In this document: positions 25,201-33,076 of the stretch, piece after piece
Position numbering within the stretch: position 1 is the first letter of the stretch
Layout of the letters: each line of letters starts with the position of its first letter
NCBI GenBank assembly: GCA_016784945.1
Contig: JADHTP010000003.1
Coordinates: 1-38,213 of the forward strand
From: Deltaproteobacteria bacterium
Lineage (GTDB): Bacteria > Myxococcota_A > UBA9042 > DTJE01
Direction of reading: 5' to 3'
Length of the DNA stretch: 38,213 bases
The notes under the pieces: model-generated
Told to the model about the DNA's origin: nothing
Database searches by the model: none
What the model saw: only the letters and a program-made list of their open reading frames with translations
Translations under genes and position numbers: made by a program

Positions 25201-28200
25201 GCGGACCGCGGTCAACGTGATGCCGAAGCCGCCACGGTGGTCCTCGGTCACGGGGATCTCGATGAGGGTGGCGTCCCTTCCCGATGTCAGGAGGCGTCGA
25301 TCCACGCGCTTGGAGGCCCGGTAGACGTCCAGGGTCATGGGCTGGTCGTACAGACCGGACACCACCAGGATGCGGGCCGTGCCGCCCACTTTCACGCTGG
25401 GCTTCTCCACCAGGAGGATCGCCGGCAAGGACAGCCGTGAACGGGTGCCCGCCACCACGATTTCCCGTGACATCTCGTATTTCGCGCCGAAGGGATCCGT
25501 GGTCTGGTAATGCAGTCGGTAGGCGCCCGGGTCCAGTGCTGGCAAGGTGACCAGGGCCTCCCCCTGCTTGCCGTGCTCCAGGCGTCCGCGGGAAAGGGTG
25601 CGTCCGTCCTTCCACTCGCGCATCACCGCCTCGGGCCGGTAACCGGGATTCCACCGGGGACGCAATCCGTCCCCCGGGGTCTTGAATTTCTGGCTGGTTC
25701 CGGGCGCCGTATGGACCGGCTGGTGGGCGGGGAGGAGGGTCCTGCGGTCCTGCCGCAGCGAGGTCAGTCGCCAGGTGCCCCTGCCGGGTGCGGGTGTCCC
25801 GTCCAGGTCCGAGCGGATCAGCTTGAGTTCCGAGGATCGGCCTTCCACGAGGAAGCCCGCGTCCATCACCAGTGAGGCCTCCACGGCCACGAAACCGAGC
25901 CGGAAGGACCGGGATGTCGTCCGTGTTTCGCCCCCTTCGTCGGTCACGTCCACGGAGATCGAATACCGGTAGGTGAGGTCGGACGCGCCATCGCCCAGCC
26001 TTTCGTCAGCCTCGGGCGTGAATTCCACGGGGAAGTTCCCGTTTTCATCCAGTTGGGAAGTGCCCGTGGCCACGGTCTGTGAACCCGCGGTTTTCGTGGA
26101 TCCCCAGCCGTACCAGTACCACCACCAGGGGTACACGGCTTCCCTGACCACCCGCCAGTTCGCCGTTCCGTTGGTCACGGGCAGGCCGAAGTAGTACTTC
26201 ACCTCCCCCTTGAGCTTCGCGGGCCGGTTCAGACGGAGGGGATCCTCGGAGTCCAGGAGCCTGGCTTCGAATGTGGGCCTCTTGTACTCTTCCACCTGCA
26301 CCCAGGCGACCCCGCTCAGGGAACTCTGGACCCGCCATCGACCCAGCATGCGGCCCGCCGGGATGTTGAACTCCCCGGACGCCGTTCCGAAGGTGTTGGT
26401 GACCGCGGTCAGGGACTCCACGGTCTGGCTGTTGGCGTCCAGCAGGGACACGGTGATCTTCCTGGACGGGGCCGCCCGGTAGTCCGCCTCGTCGTGCCGG
26501 CCACGATAGACAACGGCCTTCCACAGCAGCTTCTGGGACGGTCGGTAGATGCTGCGGTCGGTGTACACCAACGTGGCGGTTCGTTCCGGTTGCGGGTTCT
26601 GGCGATAGAAATAGAGGTAGCTCTCGTCGATGGCCACCTGCGGGCCCTTCCTGGCAAAGGTGAAGTGCTGCTGGTTGGTCTTCAACCGCTTGAACACGGC
26701 CGTGCCGTCGACGCCGGTCTTCTTCGTGGCCACCCGGCGGTGGCCCTTGTTCCAGTTGTAGGCGTACAGGGACACGCTCGCATTCTCTACCGGCTTCCCG
26801 GTGGCGCCCGATCGCACCGTGACCTCCACCTCGCCGCTCTGTTGGCGGGTCAGCAGCACCAAATCCCCGATCACCAGGGGCACGGCCACGATCCGGTTGT
26901 CGGCCTTGCGGAAATCCTTGTCCGCGGACACCGCCACCACGTACAGGCCGGGCTTGTCCATCGGGGGCGTCACCCAGGCCCTATGGTGTCGGAAGTCCGG
27001 GGTCGCGGCCAAGTCCACGGACCACTCGTGGGTGGGCCGGGCGCCATGGACCAGGCGGTTGGCCTTGCGGTAGTCGGGCAACAGGTTCCAGTCGTCGGAG
27101 GATTCCACCTGGCGTTTCAGGTTCACCGGGTAGGCCCGCAGGTACAGGGTCTTCAGGTTCTTGTAGTTGATGCCCATGCTGCGTTTCCGGGGCCCGTCAC
27201 TCTTCATGGACTCCAGGTTGTAGTCCGGGGCCTCGATGGACTTGACCATGTGCAGGCAGCGCTGTCCGCCCACGCTGTCGGGCCAGGCCTCGTGTCCCTT
27301 CAAGGCGATGCGCCGGGCCCGTATCAGGGCGTCGGGCTCGTCCAGTTGCTGTACGAAACCGGCCAGTTGCGCCCTGCCCATGGCGGACCAGGGGCGGTCG
27401 GCCATGGCGGGAATCCGCTTTTCCAGGTGGGCGCGGATCACGGCGCGGTCGGTGCCTTCCGTGAAGGCGGCGTGGAGCCGTCGCAGGCGTTCCAGGCGTG
27501 CTTCGAAGGCCCCGTTCCTGTTGCCGGAGGCGGTGTGCCAGGATTCGAGGTCTTCCAGCACCGCTACCACCCGGACCAGGGGGTGGGCGGTCCTGTTGCC
27601 CACGATCCGGGGCCTCTCGCCGGGCTTGGAACGCAGGAGATCTTCCAGGTCCAGTCGCCATGTCTCGTTGCTCTGTTCTGGGGTCCATCCCTGGGTGTCG
27701 GAAAGGGTGGCCACGAACAGGTAGGACACCGCGTCACGAAGCGTGGGCCGGATCCCCTCGGGGTAGCCGTTGGGGGTCATGATTTCCTTCAATGTGTCCC
27801 GCGGCAGGGTGCCCAGGACGGCCCGGTTGGACCAGACGGACAGGTAGGCGTCCTTCGCGGCGTCGTGGATCTGGTGCATGGTCCATCGTTTCAGGTCTAC
27901 TTCTTCCGACGACATCACCCGTTCCCGCCGGTTGATTTCCCAGGAATAGGACTGGGCGTAGGTGGTCAGGGAGCGGGCATAGAAAAGGGACAGGGCGGCG
28001 TGTGCCAGTGGTTGTGACGGCCATTCCTGGTCCTTCAGGAAGCGCACCGCGGCTTCGTAGCCGTGTAGGGCCGTGCGCAACTGGACCCAGCGGATGAGGC
28101 TCCGGGCCCATTCCTTGTCGTCACCCGTGGTGACCGCGTCCGCCAGGATCCCCTCCACCACCTTGGATGCCTTTTCGTACTTCTGTTCGCTGATCAGCTG

Positions 28201-28377
28201 GTCGAAGTCCTTTCCGGTGGCCTTGGTTGCGCCGGTCCAGGTCAGGTCCTGCCCCGGGCCCGAATCGGTGGCCAAGGGCACGGATAGCGCGTCGGGGGTG
28301 GGCCCTGCCGTGAGCCCGTTGGTGGCGCAGCTGACCAGGAGTCCCAACAGGGTCGGCAGGACGTGTGTTGACCGCAT
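22213..28377 (-). CDS. Bacterial alpha-2-macroglobulin lipoprotein, thioester type
   Basis: 2054 residues. A lipobox LLVSC (Cys near 17) anchors it; GGAGGT lies six bases before the ATG. Domains in order: a helical N-terminal part, then macroglobulin beta-sandwiches including YTDRSIYRPSQK (around residue 605) with a YPWWWYWYGWGS patch (around 746). A low-complexity Gly/Arg- then Met-rich stretch (around 1180-1260) sits where the bait region is expected, followed by the A2M core FSETAFFEPHLVTGPDG and VPDSVTSWNIWVHAV. The thioester motif is YECTEQT, with Cys near 1515 and Gln 1518, and an alpha/alpha-toroid and receptor-type domain end the protein. Such proteins trap proteases that cleave the bait. 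The usual partner pbpC is absent. It leads the minus-strand operon ending at 19622. Confidence 0.9.
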   Translation of the reverse strand: MRSTHVLPTLLGLLVSCATNGLTAGPTPDALSVPLATDSGPGQDLTWTGATKATGKDFDQLISEQKYEKASKVVEGILADAVTTGDDKEWARSLIRWVQLRTALHGYEAAVRFLKDQEWPSQPLAHAALSLFYARSLTTYAQSYSWEINRRERVMSSEEVDLKRWTMHQIHDAAKDAYLSVWSNRAVLGTLPRDTLKEIMTPNGYPEGIRPTLRDAVSYLFVATLSDTQGWTPEQSNETWRLDLEDLLRSKPGERPRIVGNRTAHPLVRVVAVLEDLESWHTASGNRNGAFEARLERLRRLHAAFTEGTDRAVIRAHLEKRIPAMADRPWSAMGRAQLAGFVQQLDEPDALIRARRIALKGHEAWPDSVGGQRCLHMVKSIEAPDYNLESMKSDGPRKRSMGINYKNLKTLYLRAYPVNLKRQVESSDDWNLLPDYRKANRLVHGARPTHEWSVDLAATPDFRHHRAWVTPPMDKPGLYVVAVSADKDFRKADNRIVAVPLVIGDLVLLTRQQSGEVEVTVRSGATGKPVENASVSLYAYNWNKGHRRVATKKTGVDGTAVFKRLKTNQQHFTFARKGPQVAIDESYLYFYRQNPQPERTATLVYTDRSIYRPSQKLLWKAVVYRGRHDEADYRAAPSRKITVSLLDANSQTVESLTAVTNTFGTASGEFNIPAGRMLGRWRVQSSLSGVAWVQVEEYKRPTFEARLLDSEDPLRLNRPAKLKGEVKYYFGLPVTNGTANWRVVREAVYPWWWYWYGWGSTKTAGSQTVATGTSQLDENGNFPVEFTPEADERLGDGASDLTYRYSISVDVTDEGGETRTTSRSFRLGFVAVEASLVMDAGFLVEGRSSELKLIRSDLDGTPAPGRGTWRLTSLRQDRRTLLPAHQPVHTAPGTSQKFKTPGDGLRPRWNPGYRPEAVMREWKDGRTLSRGRLEHGKQGEALVTLPALDPGAYRLHYQTTDPFGAKYEMSREIVVAGTRSRLSLPAILLVEKPSVKVGGTARILVVSGLYDQPMTLDVYRASKRVDRRLLTSGRDATLIEIPVTEDHRGGFGITLTAVRDHQTMSFTQSVFVPWDNKELKVAFSTFRDLLKPGSKEKWTVKVTGPAGRDTAVSAAEVLAYMYDRSLDLFAAHSPASPQSIFPARTGAVQARSSLGQARLIWVQSNGFAPLPSYPHLQEDQLVFFGGYGIGGPGRRRYRGGGGSGRGMFHARSMPAAAAPEVSRQTMSMDMSVAEEAEVSGNLMAGETKADGRFADKTKASGHGDDVDGQMGGPQPPAVQMRSDFSETAFFEPHLVTGPDGSASIEFTVPDSVTSWNIWVHAVTEDLKSGLVKKEARTVKDLMVRPYLPRFLREGDDALLKVVVNNASDAEMAGRLTFDIIDPDTEKSLLGEFGLRAADVTDRPFTVKAGGGTSLTFPVKAPNRVGTVAFRISAMSGDFSDGELRPIPVLPGRFHLAQSRFVTLKDREKRVMTFDDMKRSDDPSLIHDQLVVTVDAQMFYQVLSALPYLVNYPYECTEQTLNRFLSTGIVSSFYDQYPALKRMGKKLSQRETRLETWDAADPNRKMALEEIPWLQQAKGGPEDPGDLLNVLDPRIAKAQRNGALAKLKKAQTSSGAFPWFPGGRPSPWMTLYILHGFSKGLEFQVDVPKQMIRKAWAYMHRHYVNELVKNMMTHDCCWEFIAFLNYVISAYPDDSWTGGVFTAAERQTMLDFSFRHWKDHAPYLKGYLSLTLARMDRKKDALLVWESVMDSAKTKKDQGTFWAPEDRGWLWYNDTIETHAFAIRTLMELDPKNARLDGLVLWIFLNKKLNHWKSTKATAEVVYSLAHYLQATEQLAVREAVDVTVGDRVTHFAFEPDEYTGKKNQIVIPGDEVNGAKHHTVTVEKATRGHLFASATWHFSTEKLPEEARGDFLAVTRTFFKRVKTGKTITLEPLEDGASLQPGDEVEVQVSLRAKHPMEYVHLRDPRGAGFEPVSQISRHRWDLGLYYYEEVRDSGQNFFFEWLPQGEHTFKYRVRAAHAGSFKVSPATAQPMYAPEFNAYSAGHRLKVERDWQD

Positions 28378-28655
28378 GGGGCGACCTCCATGAATGTGAA
28401 AAGACGTCGTGCAGTTCGTTAGACGGCCGGACCCGCAAAAAGATTTCTTTGATTGTCGATCGGATGGATGCCTGCCGTCTACAACGAAAACCTGGTGACT
28501 GTCCCCAGGTTGTCCCCGGCGTGTGGGAACTTTCGTCCACTGGTTTCATTGCCCTTTGGAAATGGCGACTGTCCGGGATTCGGCCCTTCCCAATCCTTGC
28601 GAACACAGGGGTGGATTGGTACCTTGTGTCCATCGGGGCCTCGGGGGGATCGGTT
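28378..28655. other. Divergent intergenic region, no gene seen
   Basis: This 278-bp gap separates the macroglobulin (minus) and a Cys-rich lipoprotein (plus). The plus frame is open through it, but its translation has no signal or family character. No promoter pair with good hexamers at a normal spacing was found on either strand. It must carry both start regions; the ribosome site of the macroglobulin gene (GGAGGT at its right edge) is clear. Confidence 0.5.
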
Positions 28656-29669
28656 TTGCAAAGCGTGTTCACTGGTGTCGTGGGAATCGGCCTGGCGCCG
28701 GCCCTGGCCCTCCTGCTGGCCTGCAGCGGCGTGGGCGGGACATCTCCCACAGACGTTACGGGGACGGACCTGGGCTCGGAAGGCATCGCCGACGTGGTGA
28801 CCAACCCTTCCATGGAAACCCAGGCGGACACTCCTTCAGACCTGCCCGTGACGGGCTGCGCAGGTGATACGCCCTGGTGCGCCTCGTCCTGCGGTTCCGA
28901 CGCCCTGGTGGGCGAGGCCGTGTGCAAGGATGACAAGTGGTTCTGCCCCGAAGGGGTCCTCTTCGACGACTGCCCGCCTGGCACCTGCTGGGGTGCGCCC
29001 ACGCCCGGTGAGATCTGCGGCGAAAGCGGCTGGGAGTGCCACCCGGATCAGACCGGGGCCTACCAGTGGTGCCCCGATTTCATGTGTCCGGAATGCACCG
29101 GGTTCGAGGGCCCCGTGACCGTGGACGGCTGCCATTGCTGGTGCGACGGTTCCTACGTCCTGTGCGAAAAGGTCCCACAGTGCCAGGCCGACGGGGAATC
29201 CGACCTGCCGGGCGTGTCCATCCACTTCCTATCCGACACCTGCACCTGGACCCTGGACGAGGCCGCCGCGGGAATCGAGATCCCCTGGATGGTAGCGGTG
29301 GCCGATGACTACCAGGGCGTAATCCCCCTGCCCCAGGACGCGGGCTGGTGCGCACAGAAGGGACCCAGCGGGCTCATCGTCTTCGAAAAGCTGACCGGCA
29401 ACGACCAGACCTATTGTATCTGCGACACGGGTCTGTGCATGGGGCCGGGCGACGACCAGGTCACCCTGAAGAAGGGGGAGCACCCTGGTTCCTTTGCCTG
29501 GGACGGGGTCAACTGGGGAGGTCCTTCGGACACGGGCATGCCCAAGGGCGATCCCTTTCCGGCGGGCAGCTACACCCTGACCGTGAGTGCCGTGGGCAAC
29601 ATCGGAAGTCGCGACGGCGCGTCTTTCAAGGTCCAGGCGACCTTCACGGTCCACCTGATCGACGAGTGA
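28656..29669 (+). CDS. Cys-rich lipoprotein with C-terminal beta domain
   Basis: About 337 residues. The start is taken as TTG at 28656, preceded by GGGGGGA seven bases upstream; GTG at 28665 is the alternative. The leader ends in a good lipobox, ALLLAC. A Thr/Asp-rich linker (SPTDVTGTDLGSEGIADVV, then METQADTPSDLP) comes next. A Cys-dense middle follows, with more than twenty Cys in about 120 residues (TPWCASSCGS, GTCWGAP, WCPDFMCPEC, GCHCWCDGSYVLC), likely disulphide-bonded. The last ~140 residues form a strand-rich domain (CTWTLDEAAAG, GWCAQKGPSGLIVFEKL, GSYTLTVSAVGNIGS). No family was recognised. A sulfatase follows 13 bp downstream, probably co-transcribed. Confidence 0.6.
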   Translation: MQSVFTGVVGIGLAPALALLLACSGVGGTSPTDVTGTDLGSEGIADVVTNPSMETQADTPSDLPVTGCAGDTPWCASSCGSDALVGEAVCKDDKWFCPEGVLFDDCPPGTCWGAPTPGEICGESGWECHPDQTGAYQWCPDFMCPECTGFEGPVTVDGCHCWCDGSYVLCEKVPQCQADGESDLPGVSIHFLSDTCTWTLDEAAAGIEIPWMVAVADDYQGVIPLPQDAGWCAQKGPSGLIVFEKLTGNDQTYCICDTGLCMGPGDDQVTLKKGEHPGSFAWDGVNWGGPSDTGMPKGDPFPAGSYTLTVSAVGNIGSRDGASFKVQATFTVHLIDE

Positions 29670-29682
29670 CAATCGTTTGAGC

Positions 29683-31836
29683 ATGGCGAACACGCCCACA
29701 GAATGGAAGGCAGGTGCAGCCCATGTCCGGTCATGGCTGTCCACCGGCCTGCTGATCGCCCTGGTCGCCGCGCCGCTGGTGACCGTGGTGGACCTCCTGG
29801 TGACCGTGAGCCACCAGGCCGTGGGCGCCTGGGCGCCGGGCGCCTTCCCCACAGCCCTGGGACTGACCATCTTCTTCGGCGGCGTTCTGGCGCTGGTTGT
29901 CAGCGTCCCAGCGGGCTTCCTGTGGCGGGCCGCGGGCCGTGCGAACCCCCTTGATACCCGTCGCCTGGTGGTCACCATCGCCACGACGCTGCCCCTCCTT
30001 GCCCTGTCGGCCGCCGTGCTGTACGGCGCCTTCGCGTCCATCACCGAGCCCTACCTGCGTTCCCTGCTCTTCGTCACCGCCCTGGTGCTTTCGGGCGGGC
30101 TCTGCGTGTTCGCGGGCTGGGGCGTGTCCACCTTTGCGTCGGCCTTTTTGGACCGATGGGGATCCCGCGGCACCGTCTGGGTCGCGGCGTTCCTGGTCCT
30201 GGCCTGCGCCGTGGTCGTCCTGGTTCTCTGGGTCAACTTCCGGCGTTCCATGCCGGCGGGCGTCTGGCTCACCGGAACGGCTTTCTTTGCCATCGTTTCC
30301 CTGGGGTTGCTGGTTGCGGGCGGGCTGGTTCCCCGGCTTAGGCGCCTGGCCTCGAGCCTGTTGTCCAGTGCCCGGTTCAGGGTCTTCCTGTGGGCCGTGC
30401 CTCTGGCGTCCCTGCTGATGTCCCAGATCGTGGTGTCCGTGGACGGTGGTTCCGCCCGCTACCTGGCCGCCAGGGGTGGTCTGTCGGGGCACCTGGTGGT
30501 GACGGGCCGCCTCCTCCTGGACGTGGATGGTGACGGGGTGGCCTGGGTCTTGGGCGGGGGGGACTGCGACGATTTCGACGGGACACGGCATCCCCTGGCC
30601 ATGGAAGTGCCCGCCAACGGCGTGGACGAGGACTGCGACGGCCGCGATCGGCCCTGGCGGGACGTGGCGGTGAAGATCGCCCCCTTCGTTTCGGAAAAGG
30701 GGAAAAAGGAAGAACTCAACGTCATCGTCCTCTGCGTGGATGCCTTGCGTTTCGATCACACGGGCTTTGGCGGATACGGGCGCAATACCACGCCGAGGCT
30801 GGACGAACTGGCGGCCAGGAGTTGGGTTTTCGAAGAGGCCGTGGCCCCCTCTTCCACCACCCGCGAGACCATCCCGGCCCTGCTGTCCGGGAAGTACCCG
30901 TCGGGCATCCAGTGGGTCAAGGGGTCGAAGATCAACCAGGTGGCCGCCGACGAGAAGCTCCTGCCAGCCCTGCTCAAGGCCCGGGGTTACCAGACCATCG
31001 GGCTGGTGGACGAATGGTTGCGTCGTTTCCTGCCCAGCTTCCGGCGGGGCTTCGACCAGTACGAGGTCCCCTACGGCGACCTGAAATGGCACCTGTTCGG
31101 GCAACAGGCCGCGCCCTACACGACCTTCAGGGCCATCCAGTTGCTGTCCAGGCTTCGATCACCCAGACCCTTTTTCCTGTACCTGCAGTACGAGGCGCCC
31201 CATCACCCCTACGTCCGCCACGAGGGCATTCCGTCCTTCGGGGACCGCCCAATTGACCTGTACGACCACGAGATCGCCTATGCCGACCACTTCGTCGGGA
31301 TCCTCATGGACTTCCTGGAATTCGCCAACATGATGGACCGCACCATCGTGGTGGTCTATGGGGACCACGGCGAGGAATTCGGGGAACACGGGGGTGAACG
31401 GCATTCCCGGACCGTTCACCGCGAAAGCGTGCACGTGGCCCTCCTGGTCCACGTCCCCGGCAAGGGGCACGCCCGGATCAGCGAGCGGGTCTCGCTGGTG
31501 GACGTGTTTCCCACCCTCCTGGACCTCCTGGGCTTCCAGGATGACGGCGGGCAGACCCAGGGCCTCAGCCTCCTGTACGCGGTGTCACCGGACCTGGAAA
31601 CACCCGTCAGGCCCATCTATTCGGAGCTGATGGTCAATCACGAAGGGCCCGTCAAGTTCAGGAAGGCGATTTATTTGGGCGACCACAAACTGATGTGGGA
31701 CATGGCCTCGGACGAGGTCCAGCTCTACGACGTGCGGAAAGACCCCGGCGAAACCAGTCCCCTGGATCTCCCGGCCGTCCGGCGCGGACTCTTCCAGCGA
31801 CTCAAGACATTCGTTTCACTGGGAAATCACAAGTAG
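29683..31836 (+). CDS. Membrane sulfatase/phosphoglycerol-transferase-like protein with MopE-type metal motif
   Basis: About 717 residues from the ATG at 29683 (TTG at 29677 is possible; neither has a strong ribosome site). Residues 1-~265 hold seven or eight hydrophobic helices. Residues ~279-322 are LDVDGDGVAWVLGGGDCDD, then a short turn and ANGVDEDCDGRD, the metal-binding MopE repeat common in myxobacteria. From ~344 the alkaline-phosphatase-superfamily domain begins: NVIVLCVDALRFDH supplies the first metal Asp, APSSTTRETIP the Ser/Thr nucleophile region instead of the Cys of true sulfatases, and VVVYGDHGEEFGEHGG the second metal site. It is likely a hydrolase or transferase of phospho- or sulfo-groups on envelope polymers, working outside the membrane. 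Confidence 0.75.
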   Translation: MANTPTEWKAGAAHVRSWLSTGLLIALVAAPLVTVVDLLVTVSHQAVGAWAPGAFPTALGLTIFFGGVLALVVSVPAGFLWRAAGRANPLDTRRLVVTIATTLPLLALSAAVLYGAFASITEPYLRSLLFVTALVLSGGLCVFAGWGVSTFASAFLDRWGSRGTVWVAAFLVLACAVVVLVLWVNFRRSMPAGVWLTGTAFFAIVSLGLLVAGGLVPRLRRLASSLLSSARFRVFLWAVPLASLLMSQIVVSVDGGSARYLAARGGLSGHLVVTGRLLLDVDGDGVAWVLGGGDCDDFDGTRHPLAMEVPANGVDEDCDGRDRPWRDVAVKIAPFVSEKGKKEELNVIVLCVDALRFDHTGFGGYGRNTTPRLDELAARSWVFEEAVAPSSTTRETIPALLSGKYPSGIQWVKGSKINQVAADEKLLPALLKARGYQTIGLVDEWLRRFLPSFRRGFDQYEVPYGDLKWHLFGQQAAPYTTFRAIQLLSRLRSPRPFFLYLQYEAPHHPYVRHEGIPSFGDRPIDLYDHEIAYADHFVGILMDFLEFANMMDRTIVVVYGDHGEEFGEHGGERHSRTVHRESVHVALLVHVPGKGHARISERVSLVDVFPTLLDLLGFQDDGGQTQGLSLLYAVSPDLETPVRPIYSELMVNHEGPVKFRKAIYLGDHKLMWDMASDEVQLYDVRKDPGETSPLDLPAVRRGLFQRLKTFVSLGNHK

Positions 31837-31839
31837 GTT

Positions 31840-31867
31840 GCCGATAGCCGATAGCTTGTCGCCTATC
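31840..31867. repeat. Heptamer repeat, GCCGATA x2 and GCYTRTC x2
   Basis: GCCGATA, GCCGATA, GCTTGTC, GCCTATC fill the gap between the convergent sulfatase and thiD genes exactly. The last unit includes the thiD stop codon. The second pair is partly the inverse of the first (GATAGGC type), so a hairpin is possible and could help end both transcripts. Confidence 0.7.
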
Positions 31868-32612
31868 GTAACGGGTTCCGACGGATTTCTTCGACGACCA
31901 CGTTCACGCCCTGCCGCACCGCATCTTCCAGTCCCTGGCCCAGGGCGAGGTGGGCGGCCACCGTGGACGACAGGAGACACCCCGATCCGTGGATTCCCCC
32001 GTGTTGCCTGGGGTGCTCCATCCGGAGCGTCTTTTCGCCCCGGCGGACCAGCACGTCCACCACCGGGTCCGTGTCCATGTGTCCTCCCTTCAGCAGGACG
32101 GCGCCGACACCGGACTCCAGGAGATCCCTTGCGGCGGCGATCATGTCGCCCGGGCCCCTGATGGTCGCCCCGGTCAGGACCTCGGCTTCCGGCACGTTGG
32201 GCGTGACAAGGGTTGCCAGGGGAAGCAGCACGTCGCGCAGGGCATCAAGGGCGCTGTCGTCGATCAGTTCCGCGCCCGTGGAGGCCCGCAGCACCGGGTC
32301 CAGCACCACCGCTGCCGACCCACCCTGGCCCTCCAGAAAGGTCGCCATGGCCTCGCAGTTGTCCCGGGAGCCCAGCATACCGATCTTCACTGCAGCCGGT
32401 GGCGCCGACCCCGCGGCGACCCGGACCTGGGCGTTCACCGATGCCGCGTCCACGGTATGGAACCCGGAGAACCGGTATTCGTCCTGGGCGGTGATCGCAG
32501 TCACCACGGCTCGCGCCCGGGCTCCCAGGGACTCCACGGCACGGACATCCCGCAGGATGCCGGCCCCGCCGCTGGGGTCGAAACCGGCCACGACCAGGAC
32601 CACGGGCTTCAT
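31863..32612 (-). CDS. thiD: Hydroxymethylpyrimidine (phosphate) kinase, ThiD
   Basis: 249 residues of the ribokinase-like ThiD family, which phosphorylates hydroxymethylpyrimidine and its phosphate for thiamine synthesis. The start at 32612 (MKPVVLVVAGFDPSGGAGI) gives the conserved N-terminal substrate/nucleotide motif; the frame is open 168 codons further up but that part is antisense noise of the neighbour. Other motifs are VTAITAQ (around residue 40), VKIGMLGS, VVLDPVLRASTG (around 110), VTPNVPEAEVLTG and the anion-hole motif HGSGCLLSSTVAAHLALG (around 212). ATGA overlap with the upstream membrane-protein gene shows coupled translation. No other thi gene is in view. Confidence 0.88.
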   Translation of the reverse strand: MKPVVLVVAGFDPSGGAGILRDVRAVESLGARARAVVTAITAQDEYRFSGFHTVDAASVNAQVRVAAGSAPPAAVKIGMLGSRDNCEAMATFLEGQGGSAAVVLDPVLRASTGAELIDDSALDALRDVLLPLATLVTPNVPEAEVLTGATIRGPGDMIAAARDLLESGVGAVLLKGGHMDTDPVVDVLVRRGEKTLRMEHPRQHGGIHGSGCLLSSTVAAHLALGQGLEDAVRQGVNVVVEEIRRNPLR

Positions 32613-33076
32613 TTTCGTCGAATCCTCGCCACCACCAGTTGGGCGATCAGGGTGACGCCCGCCGTCACGTACAGCGCGATGGGGACGTACAGGATGGGGA
32701 GTTCGGTTCGCCGGGTCACGGGGCCCGCCATCACCGCCTGCCCGGGAACCTTGTCCAGCAGGACCCATACCCAGAACACCAGGAGGGCCAGGTTGAACGC
32801 CACCAGGCTTCCCGCGGCCACGTTGCGCCCGGCGTACTGGGCCAGGAACCGCAGGGCGATGAACAGCCACAGAAGCACACCCATGAGGGGGTACATCACG
32901 GGGTGCGGGAAGGCCTCGGTGAACACGATCCAGGTCAGGGCGGACGTGGCGGCCAGGTGGATGGTCAGTACGATGGCGGTGAGCCCGTGGATGAGGGTCG
33001 GCAGAACGGTCCTGATCTTGTCCGCATCGGCACGGACCATGGTGCCTACGTTGTGCCGGTCGGCCTTCACTGGCAT
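32609..33076 (-). CDS. Small four-helix membrane protein, unknown
   Basis: 155 residues with four hydrophobic segments (TVLPTLIHGLTAIVLTIHLAA, then YPLMGVLLWLFIALRFLAQY, SLVAFNLALLVFWVWVLL and LPILYVPIALYVTAGVTLIAQ, each shortened here). No family recognised. The start at 33076 overlaps the upstream gene end by ten bases; an internal ATG at 33040 is an alternative. It overlaps thiD by four bases, so it is the middle gene of a minus-strand trio. A transport role for a thiamine precursor is conceivable from the position but unsupported by motif. Confidence 0.6.
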   Translation of the reverse strand: MPVKADRHNVGTMVRADADKIRTVLPTLIHGLTAIVLTIHLAATSALTWIVFTEAFPHPVMYPLMGVLLWLFIALRFLAQYAGRNVAAGSLVAFNLALLVFWVWVLLDKVPGQAVMAGPVTRRTELPILYVPIALYVTAGVTLIAQLVVARIRRK

